Notes under the pieces: generated by a model
Seen by the model: the letters and a program-made list of their open reading frames with translations, nothing else
Database searches by the model: none
What the model was told of the DNA's origin: nothing
Made by a program: the position numbers and the translations under genes
Part shown: in pieces, positions 1 through 8,241 of the stretch
How positions within the stretch are numbered: the first letter of the stretch is position 1
Layout of the letters: each line of letters begins with the position of its first letter
Assembly: GCA_035485275.1 (NCBI GenBank)
Contig: DATHOE010000002.1
Span: 13,130-77,129 of the forward strand
Direction: 5' to 3'
Source of the DNA: DAIDJD01 sp035485275
GTDB taxonomy: Bacteria > Oederibacteriota > JAJYGY01 > DAIDJD01
DNA length: 64,000 bases

Positions 1-171
1 AAGGACACCATCGCCATCCGCGGCGGCATGATGCAGTTCACGGACAGCCCGCAAAGCAGCGAACCCAGCCTGGGCGCCAGCTTCAAGTACGCCATTTTGC
101 AGGTGGACTACGCCTACATCTATTATGAGCTCACGCCCATTGAGTACCTGGATTTGACCATACGCTGGTAG
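1..171 (+). CDS. C-terminal fragment of a probable outer-membrane beta-barrel protein
   Basis: An open frame runs from the first base to a TAG at 169-171, giving the last 56 residues of a protein that begins outside the window. Residues alternate polar and aromatic/hydrophobic (GASFKYAILQVDYAYIYYEL) and the chain ends LDLTIRW. A final amphipathic strand closing on an aromatic residue is typical of outer-membrane barrels; PorV/PorQ-type barrels look similar. The family cannot be fixed from this fragment. The next gene is on the same strand after a 135-base gap. Confidence 0.5.
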   Translation, partial: KDTIAIRGGMMQFTDSPQSSEPSLGASFKYAILQVDYAYIYYELTPIEYLDLTIRW

Positions 172-306
172 GCGGCCGGAAAAAGGCCGCCTAAGGCGGC
201 GAAAACCCTTTGTTTTTTAGGTTTTTTTCGTTTAAACCCAGGCCCCTACGGCGTAATATTAGGTGCAAAGCCCCCTTGATTCCGACTTGTGAGGCAACCC
301 GACAGC
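172..306 (+). terminator. Gap with a possible weak terminator
   Basis: A short hairpin GCCGCC-TAA-GGCGGC lies at 186-200, just after the stop at 171. It is followed by T-rich stretches near 209-229 that are separated from the stem by about ten bases, so it is not a canonical intrinsic terminator. No gene or clear promoter is visible in the rest of the gap. Confidence 0.3.
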
Positions 307-957
307 ATGGCCCTCCTCGGCCTCGCCCTTCGTTTTTTCGCATCCCTGGCATTGTGGCCGCTGGCGGGCAGCTTGGGCCTGGCGCTGGGCCGCTTGCTGG
401 CGCATCTGCCCTGGACCCAGGGGGACCTGCCCTGGTTCGCGGGCGGATTCCTCGCCTATCTGGCCGTGCAGATCTTCTTTTGGAAGCCCCTGTTCATCTA
501 CGTGATGGGCCATGAACTGACCCATGCGCTGGCCGCCGTGCTCCAGGGCGGCCAGGCCGACGACCTCCATGTCAGCACCAAGGGCGGCAAGGTGCGGGTG
601 AACCGCAGCAACTTCATCGTGAACCTGGCCCCCTATTTTTTCCCCATCTACACGGCCCTGGCCTGCCTGGTGTGGGCCGTTGCTGCGGACCGCTTCCTGC
701 CCTGGATCGCGGCCCTGATCGGCTTCACCCTGGCCTTCCATTTCGCCCTGACCCTTTTCTCCCTGAAACAGCACCAGAGCGACATAGCCGAAGTGGGGTG
801 GTTTTTCGCCATCCCGTTGATCCTGGCCTTGAACCTGGTCATCTGCGTGCTGGTCCTGCGCCTTGTGGCGCCCGGGCCGGTGTCGTTGAGGGCCTATTTC
901 CTGGATTCGTGGGACACCCTGAGCGCCGGAGCGCGCTGGGTGCGCCTGCGCGTCTAA
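307..957 (+). CDS. M50-type membrane metallopeptidase
   Basis: Polytopic membrane protein of 216 residues with a HELTH zinc-peptidase motif near residue 66 at the end of a hydrophobic segment, followed by further membrane segments (NLAPYFFPIYTALACLVW and two later stretches). HExxH inside membrane segments is the hallmark of M50/site-2-type proteases. I do not see the second NPxxDG-type metal ligand motif found in classical site-2 proteases, so substrate and even activity are uncertain. ATG 307 is preferred over GTG 289 because GAGG lies 12 bases upstream of it and nothing suitable precedes 289. It is followed after 13 bases by phoH. Confidence 0.7.
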   Translation: MALLGLALRFFASLALWPLAGSLGLALGRLLAHLPWTQGDLPWFAGGFLAYLAVQIFFWKPLFIYVMGHELTHALAAVLQGGQADDLHVSTKGGKVRVNRSNFIVNLAPYFFPIYTALACLVWAVAADRFLPWIAALIGFTLAFHFALTLFSLKQHQSDIAEVGWFFAIPLILALNLVICVLVLRLVAPGPVSLRAYFLDSWDTLSAGARWVRLRV

Positions 958-970
958 ACCGAAGAGGACC

Positions 971-2287
971 ATGCCGAACAAAACTTTCGTCCTGGATACG
1001 AACGTGCTGGTGCACAACCCCAGCGCCCTGTTCCTGTTCGACGACAACAAGGTGATCATCCCCCTGGTCGTGATCGAGGAGCTGGACAACCTCAAGAAAT
1101 ACCTCGATGAACGCGGCCGCAACGCCCGCGCGGTGTCCCGCTACCTGGACGAGCTGCGCGACCAGGGCGACCTGGTGAAGGGCGTGCCCCTGCCCAAGGG
1201 CGGCCTGGTGCGCGTCGAGCTCAACATGAACGGCCCCCTGCCGCCGGCCCTGGACTCCGACAAGGTCGACAACAGCATCCTGCGCACGGCCCTGATGCTC
1301 AGCAAGCAGGGCGAGGACGTGCGCTTCATCAGCAAGGACATCAACGCCCGCATCAAGGCCGGGGCCTTGGGGCTCTTGGCCGAGGATTTCGAGAACGCCA
1401 AGGTCGACATCGGCAGCCTCTACCGCGGCTGGGCTGAACTGAGCGTGGGCAAGGACCTCATCGACGCCCTCTACCGCGACAAGATGCTGCCGGACGCGCG
1501 GGCGCTGGGCGCCGGGCCCTTCTACCCCAACCAGTTCCTGCTCCTGCGCAGCGTCGAGAACCCGAACCACAGCGCCGTCGCGCGCCTGGACAAGGACCTG
1601 GCGGCCCGCCCCATGGTCTGGGGCGAGAAGGACGCCTGGGGCATACGCGCGCTCAACGTCGAACAGAAATTCGCCATGGACCTCCTGCTGGACGACGCGG
1701 TAGAGCTGGTCACCCTGGTCGGCACGGCCGGCACGGGCAAGACCCTGCTGGCCATGGCCGCCGGCCTGCAGAGGGTGGTGGAGGACAAGAAGTACAAGAA
1801 GGTCCTCATCTCCCGGCCCGTCGTCCCGCTGGGCAAGGACATCGGCTACCTGCCCGGCACCAAGGACGAGAAGCTGCGGCACTGGATGCAGCCCATCTTC
1901 GACAACCTGGAGTTCCTCACCAGCCAGGGCAACGACGAGGAGGACGCCGGCAGCCACGTGGACTACCTCGTGGAGACCAACAAGCTGGAGCTGGAGGCCG
2001 TCACCTACATCCGCGGGCGCAGCCTGCCGAAGCAGTGGGTGGTGGTGGACGAGGCCCAGAACCTGACGCCCCACGAGGTCAAGACCATCGTCAGCCGCGC
2101 CGGCGAGGGCACCAAGGTCGTGCTGACCGGGGACCCCTACCAGATCGACAACCCCTACCTCGACGCCGAGTCCAACGGGCTGGCCTACCTGGTGGAGAAG
2201 TTCAAGGGCCAGCCCTGCTTCGGGCACGTTACGCTGTCGCGCACGGAGCGCTCCCAACTGGCGGCCTTGGCGGCGCAACTGCTCTAA
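971..2287 (+). CDS. phoH: PhoH-family ATPase with N-terminal PIN domain
   Basis: 438 residues in two parts. The N-terminal ~130 residues form a PIN nuclease-like domain beginning FVLDTNVLVHNP with conserved acidic residues. The C-terminal half is a PhoH P-loop ATPase with Walker A GTAGTGKT (near residue 250), Walker B VVVDEAQN and the downstream LTGDPYQID. This PIN-PhoH fusion (PhoH2/YlaK type) is known as an RNA helicase/ribonuclease; the exact cellular role in this organism is inferred. GAAGAGGA precedes the ATG. Length is normal for the family. Confidence 0.9.
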   Translation: MPNKTFVLDTNVLVHNPSALFLFDDNKVIIPLVVIEELDNLKKYLDERGRNARAVSRYLDELRDQGDLVKGVPLPKGGLVRVELNMNGPLPPALDSDKVDNSILRTALMLSKQGEDVRFISKDINARIKAGALGLLAEDFENAKVDIGSLYRGWAELSVGKDLIDALYRDKMLPDARALGAGPFYPNQFLLLRSVENPNHSAVARLDKDLAARPMVWGEKDAWGIRALNVEQKFAMDLLLDDAVELVTLVGTAGTGKTLLAMAAGLQRVVEDKKYKKVLISRPVVPLGKDIGYLPGTKDEKLRHWMQPIFDNLEFLTSQGNDEEDAGSHVDYLVETNKLELEAVTYIRGRSLPKQWVVVDEAQNLTPHEVKTIVSRAGEGTKVVLTGDPYQIDNPYLDAESNGLAYLVEKFKGQPCFGHVTLSRTERSQLAALAAQLL

Positions 2288-2341
2288 GCCGGATCCCGGC
2301 GCAGGCCGGCTGGAAGGCTGGCTTCTTTTCCCCCGCCGGAC

Positions 2342-3397
2342 ATGGGTATGAACAAGTATCTGCTTCTGCGTTTTTCCTCGCTCGGCGACGTGGTCCTGGC
2401 CACCTCCGCCGCCCGCCTGATCCGCGGGCGGCGGCCGGACGCGCGCGTGGTGTTCGCCACCAAGGCGGCCTTCGCGCCCGTCCTGGCCGGCCAGCAGGAC
2501 ATCGACGAGGTGTGGGCGCTGCGCCAGGGCGAGTCCCTGGCCGCCCTGGTCTCGCGGGTGCGCGCGGCCAAATTCGACGCGGTGGTGGACCTCCACTCCG
2601 GGCTGCGCGCCCGCGCGCTGGGCCTGCTGTCCGGCGCCCCGGTGCGACGCTGGAAGTCCCAGGGCCTCAACCGCCGCCTGCGGGTGCACATGCCCTTCAT
2701 GGCCGTGCCCCTGCCCGAGCCGGTGCACACGCGCTTCGCCCGCGCCGCAGCCGCGGCCCTGGGGGAGGCGCTCGGCGAGGGTCCCGCCCCCCTGCCGCGG
2801 CTGGGCCTGGATCCGGCCGCCGCGGCCTGGGCCGGGGACTGGCTGAAGGCGCAGGGCCTGATGCCGGGCCAGAAGCTGCTGGCGGTGGCCCCGGGCGCCG
2901 CCTGGGCCACCAAGCGCTGGGGCGTCGACCACATGGCCCAGTGCCTGGACCTGGTCAGCGAGTTCGACAAGGTGCGTTTTTTGCTCTTGGGGAGCGCCGC
3001 GGAAGGCCCGCTCCTGGACTCCCTGCAGGCCGCCATGCGCAAAAGCCGGCCCATGGCCCTGCGCAGCGACCGCGAGACCGGCGACTTGGGCCGGCTGGCG
3101 GCCCTGATCGCGCGCTCGGACCTTTTTCTCGGCCACGACTCCGGCCCCATGCACGTGGCCGACGCGCTGGGCGTGCCGGTGACGGTCCTCTTCGGCCCCA
3201 CGGTGGAGGCCTTCGGGTTCTATCCCCTGGGCGCGGGACGGCGCGTTTTCGAGAGGGACCTGGACTGCCGGCCCTGCTCGGTCCACGGCACCGCGAGCTG
3301 CCCCCTGGGGCACCACGACTGCATGAAAACCATCGAACCCTTCGGCGTCGCCCTCCACCTGCGCCGCGGCCTGGGCCTGGAAAAGGCGGCCGCGTGA
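2342..3397 (+). CDS. Glycosyltransferase family 9 (heptosyltransferase-like)
   Basis: 351 residues with the GT-B layout of WaaC/WaaF heptosyltransferases: N-terminal LLLRFSSLGDVVLATSA, a central APGAAWATKRW nucleotide-sugar region and GHDSGPMHVADALG near residue 264. Family members add heptose from ADP-heptose to the LPS core at the inner face of the membrane. The C-terminus carries CRPC...C...C (residues ~307-325), the cysteine cluster common in WaaF-like proteins. It opens a run of six sugar transferases that overlap end to start. Specific acceptor cannot be told from sequence. Confidence 0.85.
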   Translation: MGMNKYLLLRFSSLGDVVLATSAARLIRGRRPDARVVFATKAAFAPVLAGQQDIDEVWALRQGESLAALVSRVRAAKFDAVVDLHSGLRARALGLLSGAPVRRWKSQGLNRRLRVHMPFMAVPLPEPVHTRFARAAAAALGEALGEGPAPLPRLGLDPAAAAWAGDWLKAQGLMPGQKLLAVAPGAAWATKRWGVDHMAQCLDLVSEFDKVRFLLLGSAAEGPLLDSLQAAMRKSRPMALRSDRETGDLGRLAALIARSDLFLGHDSGPMHVADALGVPVTVLFGPTVEAFGFYPLGAGRRVFERDLDCRPCSVHGTASCPLGHHDCMKTIEPFGVALHLRRGLGLEKAAA

Positions 3398-4248
3398 GGG
3401 CCGCGGCGCAGTCAAAGCCGGCCCTCTCCATCCTGGTGCTGGCCAAGGATGAGGCCGCGTGCCTGCCGGATTTTTTCGCGGCCCTGAAGCCCCTACGCCT
3501 GGCCCATGAGGTGGTGCTGGTGGACACGGGCAGCCGGGACCGGACCCGGACCCTGGGCGCCCGTCTCGGCGCCAGGATCCTGAGGGCCCCTTGGGAGGGT
3601 TTCGCCGCCACCCGCAACCGCGCCATCCCCCAGTGCCGGGCGCCCTGGATCTTGGTGCTGGACGCGGATGAGAACCCGGACGGGGCCCTGCTGGCGGCCA
3701 TTGAACGCGCCGTGAACCTGGAGCCCGCGGGCCTCTGGTCCGTGAACCGGCTCAACTATTTCCTCGGCACGCCCGTGCGCCACAGCGGCTGGAGCCCCGA
3801 CCGCCACCTGCGCCTCTTCCGCAAGGGCGAGGCGCTCTTCAACGCCCGCCTGGTGCACGAAGGCATGGAGGCGGTCCGTCCAGGCGCCGCGGTGCGGCGC
3901 CTGGACGGCCTGCTGCACCACCACAGCTACCCCGACCTGTCGGGATACCTCCAGCGCATGAACCGCTACACCAGCCTGCAGGCCGAGGAGCTGCTGCAAG
4001 GGAAAGGCGCCCACCCGGCCGCGGCCCTGGTGCGCATGCTGGCCGATCCGCCCCTGACCTTCCTGAAGATGTTCGTGCTGCGGCGCGGCTTCATGGACGG
4101 CGGGCTGGGCCTCAACCTGGCCCTGCTGTCGGCCTCCTCCACCTTTTGGAAGTACGCCAAGTGGTGGCACCGTTCCTGGATGGCCAAGGGCGGCAAGCCG
4201 GGCCCCCCCTGGCCGCTGAGCGAAGCGGACGCCAAGGAGCTGGCGTGA
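3394..4248 (+). CDS. Glycosyltransferase family 2 (WaaE/KdtX-like)
   Basis: 284 residues. The GTG start at 3394 overlaps the previous stop (GTGA); no better start lies close. GT-A fold signatures: ILVLAKDEA at the N-terminus, VDTGSRDRT, and a DADEN metal-binding DxD-type motif near residue 89. The C-terminal LHHHSYPDLSGYLQRMNRYT region is typical of the WaaE/KdtX group that adds a hexose to the LPS inner core. A C-terminal hydrophobic/basic stretch probably touches the membrane. Assignment to GT2 is firm; the sugar is not known. Confidence 0.85.
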   Translation: MRAAAQSKPALSILVLAKDEAACLPDFFAALKPLRLAHEVVLVDTGSRDRTRTLGARLGARILRAPWEGFAATRNRAIPQCRAPWILVLDADENPDGALLAAIERAVNLEPAGLWSVNRLNYFLGTPVRHSGWSPDRHLRLFRKGEALFNARLVHEGMEAVRPGAAVRRLDGLLHHHSYPDLSGYLQRMNRYTSLQAEELLQGKGAHPAAALVRMLADPPLTFLKMFVLRRGFMDGGLGLNLALLSASSTFWKYAKWWHRSWMAKGGKPGPPWPLSEADAKELA

Positions 4249-5267
4249 GCCGCGCCCTCGACCCGCAGCGCATCCTCTGCGTGGCGCCCAACTGGGTGGG
4301 AGACAGCCTTTTTTTCCTGCCGGCGGTGGACGCGCTGAAGCGGCGTTTCGCCGGCGCGGAACTGGACCTGCTCGCCCGGGCCTCCATCGCCGCGCTGCTG
4401 AAGGACGGCGGGCGCTTCGACCGGGCCTACAGCCTGCCCGCGGGCACCGGTCGCTGGCATCGCTTCCAGGCCTTGTGGAAGCTGCGCCAGCGGCGCTACG
4501 ACCTCGCGGTGGTTTTCCCGGACAGCTTCAGCACGGCCCTGGCCGCGCGCCTGAGCGGCGCCGGCGTGCGGGTCGGCCGGGTCGGCGAGGGCCGCGCGCC
4601 CCTGCTCAGCCGCGGCTACCGCCTGCCGCGCCGCGACCGCTCCCGGCACGTGGTGGACGAATACCTCGACCTGGCCCTGGCCTGCGGCGCGGAGGCCGAT
4701 GCCTCCCAGCGCATGCCGCGCCTGGCGCCGCCCTCAACGGGCATGGAGGAGCGCCAGCGCCTCTTCCGCGAACACGGGCTCGGCGCGGGCCTGCTGGTGG
4801 GCCTTTGCCCGACCTCCGCCTTCGGGCCCTCCAAACAATGGCCCGCGCGCCACTGGGTGGAACTGGCCCGGCGCCTGAGGGAGCTCCGCTACAGCGTGGT
4901 CTTCTTCTGCGCCCCTTTGGAGCTCGACGCGGTGGCGCCCATGGCCAGGGAAGCCGGGGGAGCGGCCGTGCTCGCCCCCAGCCTGCCGGGCCTGGCGGCC
5001 TGTTTGCAGGCCTGCGAAATGGTGGTGGCCAACGACTCCGGCCCGCTGCACATGGCCGCCGCGGTGGGCGCCCGCTGCCTGGGCCTCTACGGGCCCATCG
5101 ATCCGCGCTGGTCCGCGCCGCAGAGCCCGCGGGCCCAGGCCCTCTATCTGGGCCTGTCCTGCAGCCCCTGCTTCGCCAAGGTCTGCCCGCTCAAGCACCA
5201 CGACTGCCTTGAAACCCTCGGGGTGGACCAGGTGCTCGACGCCTTCCAGCAGCTGCTCAAACGATGA
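4245..5267 (+). CDS. Glycosyltransferase family 9 (WaaF-like)
   Basis: 340 residues from a GTG that overlaps the upstream stop by four bases. It begins ILCVAPNWVGDSLFFLPAVDAL, very close to the WaaF (heptosyltransferase II) start APSWVGD, has CPTSAFGPSKQWP in the donor region and ANDSGPLHMAAAVG near residue 262. The C-terminal CSPCFAKVCPLKHHDC is the WaaF-type cysteine motif. Of the four GT9 proteins here this is the one most like heptosyltransferase II. It overlaps the next gene by four bases. Confidence 0.87.
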   Translation: MSRALDPQRILCVAPNWVGDSLFFLPAVDALKRRFAGAELDLLARASIAALLKDGGRFDRAYSLPAGTGRWHRFQALWKLRQRRYDLAVVFPDSFSTALAARLSGAGVRVGRVGEGRAPLLSRGYRLPRRDRSRHVVDEYLDLALACGAEADASQRMPRLAPPSTGMEERQRLFREHGLGAGLLVGLCPTSAFGPSKQWPARHWVELARRLRELRYSVVFFCAPLELDAVAPMAREAGGAAVLAPSLPGLAACLQACEMVVANDSGPLHMAAAVGARCLGLYGPIDPRWSAPQSPRAQALYLGLSCSPCFAKVCPLKHHDCLETLGVDQVLDAFQQLLKR

Positions 5268-6415
5268 AGCCCAGGCGCGTGCTCTACGTCGACTACTACA
5301 GCTCCATCGCCGGCGGGCAGGTGGTGCTGCTGAACACCTTCAAGGCCCTCGACCGCAGCCGCTACACGCCCATCCTGGCCCTGCCCCACGACGGCCCCAT
5401 GGTCGAGGAGGCCCGCCGCGCCGGCGTGCCGGTGTACCTGGTGCCCATGAAAAAGGCGCGCTGGCGCCGGCCCTGGGAGGCCATACCCGCCACCCTCGCC
5501 CTGGCCGGGCTGATCCGCTCCCAGGGCGTGGAGCTGGTGGAGGCCAACTGCTATCCGGCCAACAAATTGGCCGGGCCCGCGGCCTGGCTCGCCGGGGTCC
5601 CCTGCCTTTGGCACAAGCACATCCTGGCCCGGCGCAAGGGCAGCACCACCGCGCTGCTGTGGCGCCTCTACGCCCGCCTCAACCGCAAGGTGCTGGGCGC
5701 CTCCGAGGCCGTGGTGGCGAGCCTGCGGGCCATGGGCATCCCCCAAGCCAAGCTGGTGCGCATCTACAACGGCATCGACATCGCCCTGGTGGCCAAGGCC
5801 AAGCCCCTCAGCCCGGCGCAACGGCGCGCCGCCGGCTTCCCCCCCGCCCCGGTGGTCGGGGTGGTGGCCGTGCACCGCACGCACAAGGGCCTCGACATTT
5901 TCCTGCGCGCCTGCAAGATCGTGGCCGCGCAACACCCCAAGGCGCGCTTCGTGATCGTCGGGGACCCGGCCCACGCCGAAGAGGGCATGGAAGCCTCCAT
6001 CCAGGCGCTGGCCGCCGACCCGGCCCTCAGGGGCCGGGTGCGCCTCTTCCCGGGCCAGCGCGAGGTCCTGCCCTGGATGCGCAGCTTCGACATCCTGGTG
6101 TCGCCCTCGCGCTGGGAGGTGGGCGCGCCCCTGGTGCCCATGGAGGCCATGAGCCTGGGCGTGCCGGTCGTCGCCACGGACCGCAGCAGCGGCGAGCTGA
6201 TCCGCGACGGCAAGGACGGACTGCTGGTCCCCAGCGAGGATCCCGAGGCGCTGGCTTATGCCATCCTGCGCCTGCTCAAGGAGCCGGCCCTCGCCAAGCG
6301 CCTGGCCGCGCAGGCCCGCCGCACGGTGCGCGAGCGCCACAGCCTGGGCCGCTACGCCGGCGACCTGATGGCGGTCTATGACGAAGTCCTGGCCCCTTCC
6401 AACGCGGGGGCCTGA
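5264..6415 (+). CDS. Glycosyltransferase family 4
   Basis: 383 residues with the GT-B arrangement of GT4 enzymes: N-terminal VLYVDYYSSIAGGQVVLLN, middle RIYNGID where the C-terminal Rossmann domain starts, VVGVVAVHRTHKGLDIFL, and the donor-binding block PSRWEVGAPLVPMEAMSLG with the catalytic-region glutamates around residues 285-297. Retaining transferases of this type extend LPS core or O-polysaccharide chains. ATG 5264 overlaps the previous stop (ATGA). It is part of the same operon-like run. Confidence 0.85.
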   Translation: MKPRRVLYVDYYSSIAGGQVVLLNTFKALDRSRYTPILALPHDGPMVEEARRAGVPVYLVPMKKARWRRPWEAIPATLALAGLIRSQGVELVEANCYPANKLAGPAAWLAGVPCLWHKHILARRKGSTTALLWRLYARLNRKVLGASEAVVASLRAMGIPQAKLVRIYNGIDIALVAKAKPLSPAQRRAAGFPPAPVVGVVAVHRTHKGLDIFLRACKIVAAQHPKARFVIVGDPAHAEEGMEASIQALAADPALRGRVRLFPGQREVLPWMRSFDILVSPSRWEVGAPLVPMEAMSLGVPVVATDRSSGELIRDGKDGLLVPSEDPEALAYAILRLLKEPALAKRLAAQARRTVRERHSLGRYAGDLMAVYDEVLAPSNAGA

Positions 6416-6416
6416 G

Positions 6417-7412
6417 GTGGCCGCGGGCTTTGGGCGCGAAGCGGTGCGCTCCATCCTGCTGGTCAAGCTGCGGGCCATCGGCGACGCGGTGCTGACCCTG
6501 CCCAGCCTGCAGGCCCTGCGCCTGGGCTTCCCCCGGGCCCGCATCACTGTACTGGCCCCTCCGGCCTCGCTGGGGGTCTACCGCGACGACCCGCGCTGCG
6601 ACGAACTGCTCGCCTACGACCGCGCGGCCCTGGACGGCTTGGTCCCCCAGGCCCTCTTCTTCGCCGGGCTGCGCCGGCGCGAGCCGGACCTGGCGGTCTG
6701 CCTGCACGCGAGCTTCCGGACGGCGCTGATCGCCCTTGCGAGCGGGGCCCCCTGGCGCTCCGTGCGCAACCACAGCGGACCGGACTGGTTCTGCAACCTG
6801 CCCGCCGCCGAGCCCAAGGAGCCCAAGAGCATCATCCAGCGCGACTTCGACGCCCTGCGGGCCCTGGGCCTGCGCCCCAGCGACGAGCGGCCGCGCATGG
6901 CCATCCCGCCCAAGGCCCTGGCGGACGCCGCCGGCCGCTGGAAGGCCCTGCGCCTGAAGCCGCGCACGGTCCTGCTCTTCCCCGGGGCTGGGAAGCCGGA
7001 GAAGCGCTGGCCCCTGGAGAAATTCCTGGCCCTGGCCAAAGCCCTGCGCCCTTCCAAGGCCGGAGTCCTTTTCCTGACGGCCCCGGACGAGGCCGGCCTG
7101 GCCGCCCAGGCCAAGGCCGCTGGCGCGGCTTGGGCCAGCGTGGCGGACCTCAAAGTCCTGGGCGCCCTGTGCAGGCGATCGGGAGCGGTGATCGGCAACG
7201 ACAGCGGCCCGCGCCACATCGCCGCCGCGTCGGGGGCCAGGACCCTGACCCTTTTCGGGCCCGAGACCCTGAGGGAATGGCACCCCTACGCCAGGGAGGA
7301 CGGGCATTGGGCCTTGCAGACCGGCACCGCCAGGGTTGAGGATATCCCCGTGGACACGGTGCTTGCCTCGGCCCTGCAATGGCTGAAGCAGGGGACAGGG
7401 CGGAAGCGATGA
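6417..7412 (+). CDS. Glycosyltransferase family 9 lacking the C-terminal cysteine cluster
   Basis: 331 residues starting at GTG 6417, one base after the previous stop; the longer ATG 6378 would overlap the upstream gene by 38 bases and adds residues with no counterpart in the family. Family signatures are ILLVKLRAIGDAVLTLPSLQ, LLFPGAGKPEKRWP and IGNDSGPRHIAAASG near residue 259. Unlike the other three GT9 genes in the window it has no CxxC...C...C segment at the end, suggesting a different subgroup. Acceptor unknown. Confidence 0.82.
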   Translation: MAAGFGREAVRSILLVKLRAIGDAVLTLPSLQALRLGFPRARITVLAPPASLGVYRDDPRCDELLAYDRAALDGLVPQALFFAGLRRREPDLAVCLHASFRTALIALASGAPWRSVRNHSGPDWFCNLPAAEPKEPKSIIQRDFDALRALGLRPSDERPRMAIPPKALADAAGRWKALRLKPRTVLLFPGAGKPEKRWPLEKFLALAKALRPSKAGVLFLTAPDEAGLAAQAKAAGAAWASVADLKVLGALCRRSGAVIGNDSGPRHIAAASGARTLTLFGPETLREWHPYAREDGHWALQTGTARVEDIPVDTVLASALQWLKQGTGRKR

Positions 7413-8224
7413 GCGCGAAAACAGGGAAGGCCGGCGTGAAGGCGCGGCCGGAGGCGAAGCTCCCGGTTTCGGTGGTCGTCCTCATCCGCAACGAGGAGGC
7501 CAACCTGCCCGGCTGCCTGGCCATGCTGGGCTGGGCCGCCGAGGTGGTGGTGGTGGATTCCGGCAGCACGGACCGCGGCCCGGCCCTGGCCCGCAAGGCC
7601 GGGGCCAAGGTTTACGCCCGCGCCTGGACCGGCTACGTGGACCAGCGCAATTTCGCCCTGTCCAAGTGCCGCCAGCCATGGATCCTGAGCGTGGACGCGG
7701 ACGAGCGCGTGGCGCCGGACCTGGTGCGGGCGGTGCGGGCCCTGCTGGCCGGCGCGCCCGAGAAGCGCGGCTACCGGGTGCGCTTCGTCAGCAACTACTT
7801 CGGCCGCTGGCTGCGCTACGGCGGCGTGTATCCCGACGAGCACCTGAACTTTTTCCGGCGGGAGGGCGCCCGCTACGGGGGCACCAAGGGCGACGTGCAC
7901 GAACGCCCGGACATCGCCGACCCCGGGCGCCTGGCGGGCCACATCACCCACAACGCCTACCCCAGCATGGAGCTGGCCTTGGAAAAGCTGGACCGCTACA
8001 CCACGCTGGAGGCCGCCGGCCGCCTGGGCGCGGGGGCCCGGTTCAGCCAGGCCGGCGCCCTGGTGCGGGCCGTGCACCGCGTGGCCAAGAACTACCTGTG
8101 GAAGCGGGGCTGGGGCGACGGCGTGCAGGGCCTGCTTTACGCCTTTTTGGGCGGCTACTATAATTTCTGTTTTCGTCTCAAAATCTGGGAAGCGCGCCGG
8201 CGCGAAGAGGCGGGCCGGCCCTGA
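7409..8224 (+). CDS. Glycosyltransferase family 2 (WaaE/KdtX-like)
   Basis: 271 residues, ATG 7409 overlapping the preceding stop (ATGA); an in-frame ATG at 7379 lies inside the upstream gene. GT-A signatures are VSVVVLIRNEEANL, VDSGSTDRG and VDADERV near residue 95, then an HITHNAYPSMELALEKLDRYT block similar to the gene at 3394. A basic and aromatic C-terminus (KNYLWKRGWGDG) ends the protein. It closes the first LPS-type run; 17 bases separate it from DAHP synthase. Confidence 0.85.
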   Translation: MSAKTGKAGVKARPEAKLPVSVVVLIRNEEANLPGCLAMLGWAAEVVVVDSGSTDRGPALARKAGAKVYARAWTGYVDQRNFALSKCRQPWILSVDADERVAPDLVRAVRALLAGAPEKRGYRVRFVSNYFGRWLRYGGVYPDEHLNFFRREGARYGGTKGDVHERPDIADPGRLAGHITHNAYPSMELALEKLDRYTTLEAAGRLGAGARFSQAGALVRAVHRVAKNYLWKRGWGDGVQGLLYAFLGGYYNFCFRLKIWEARRREEAGRP

Positions 8225-8241
8225 CCAGGACCAGAGGAGCC

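Noticed and set aside
839..3415. Minus-strand open frame of 858 codons
   Set aside because: Antisense shadow of phoH and the first GT9 gene; no motif or ribosome site.
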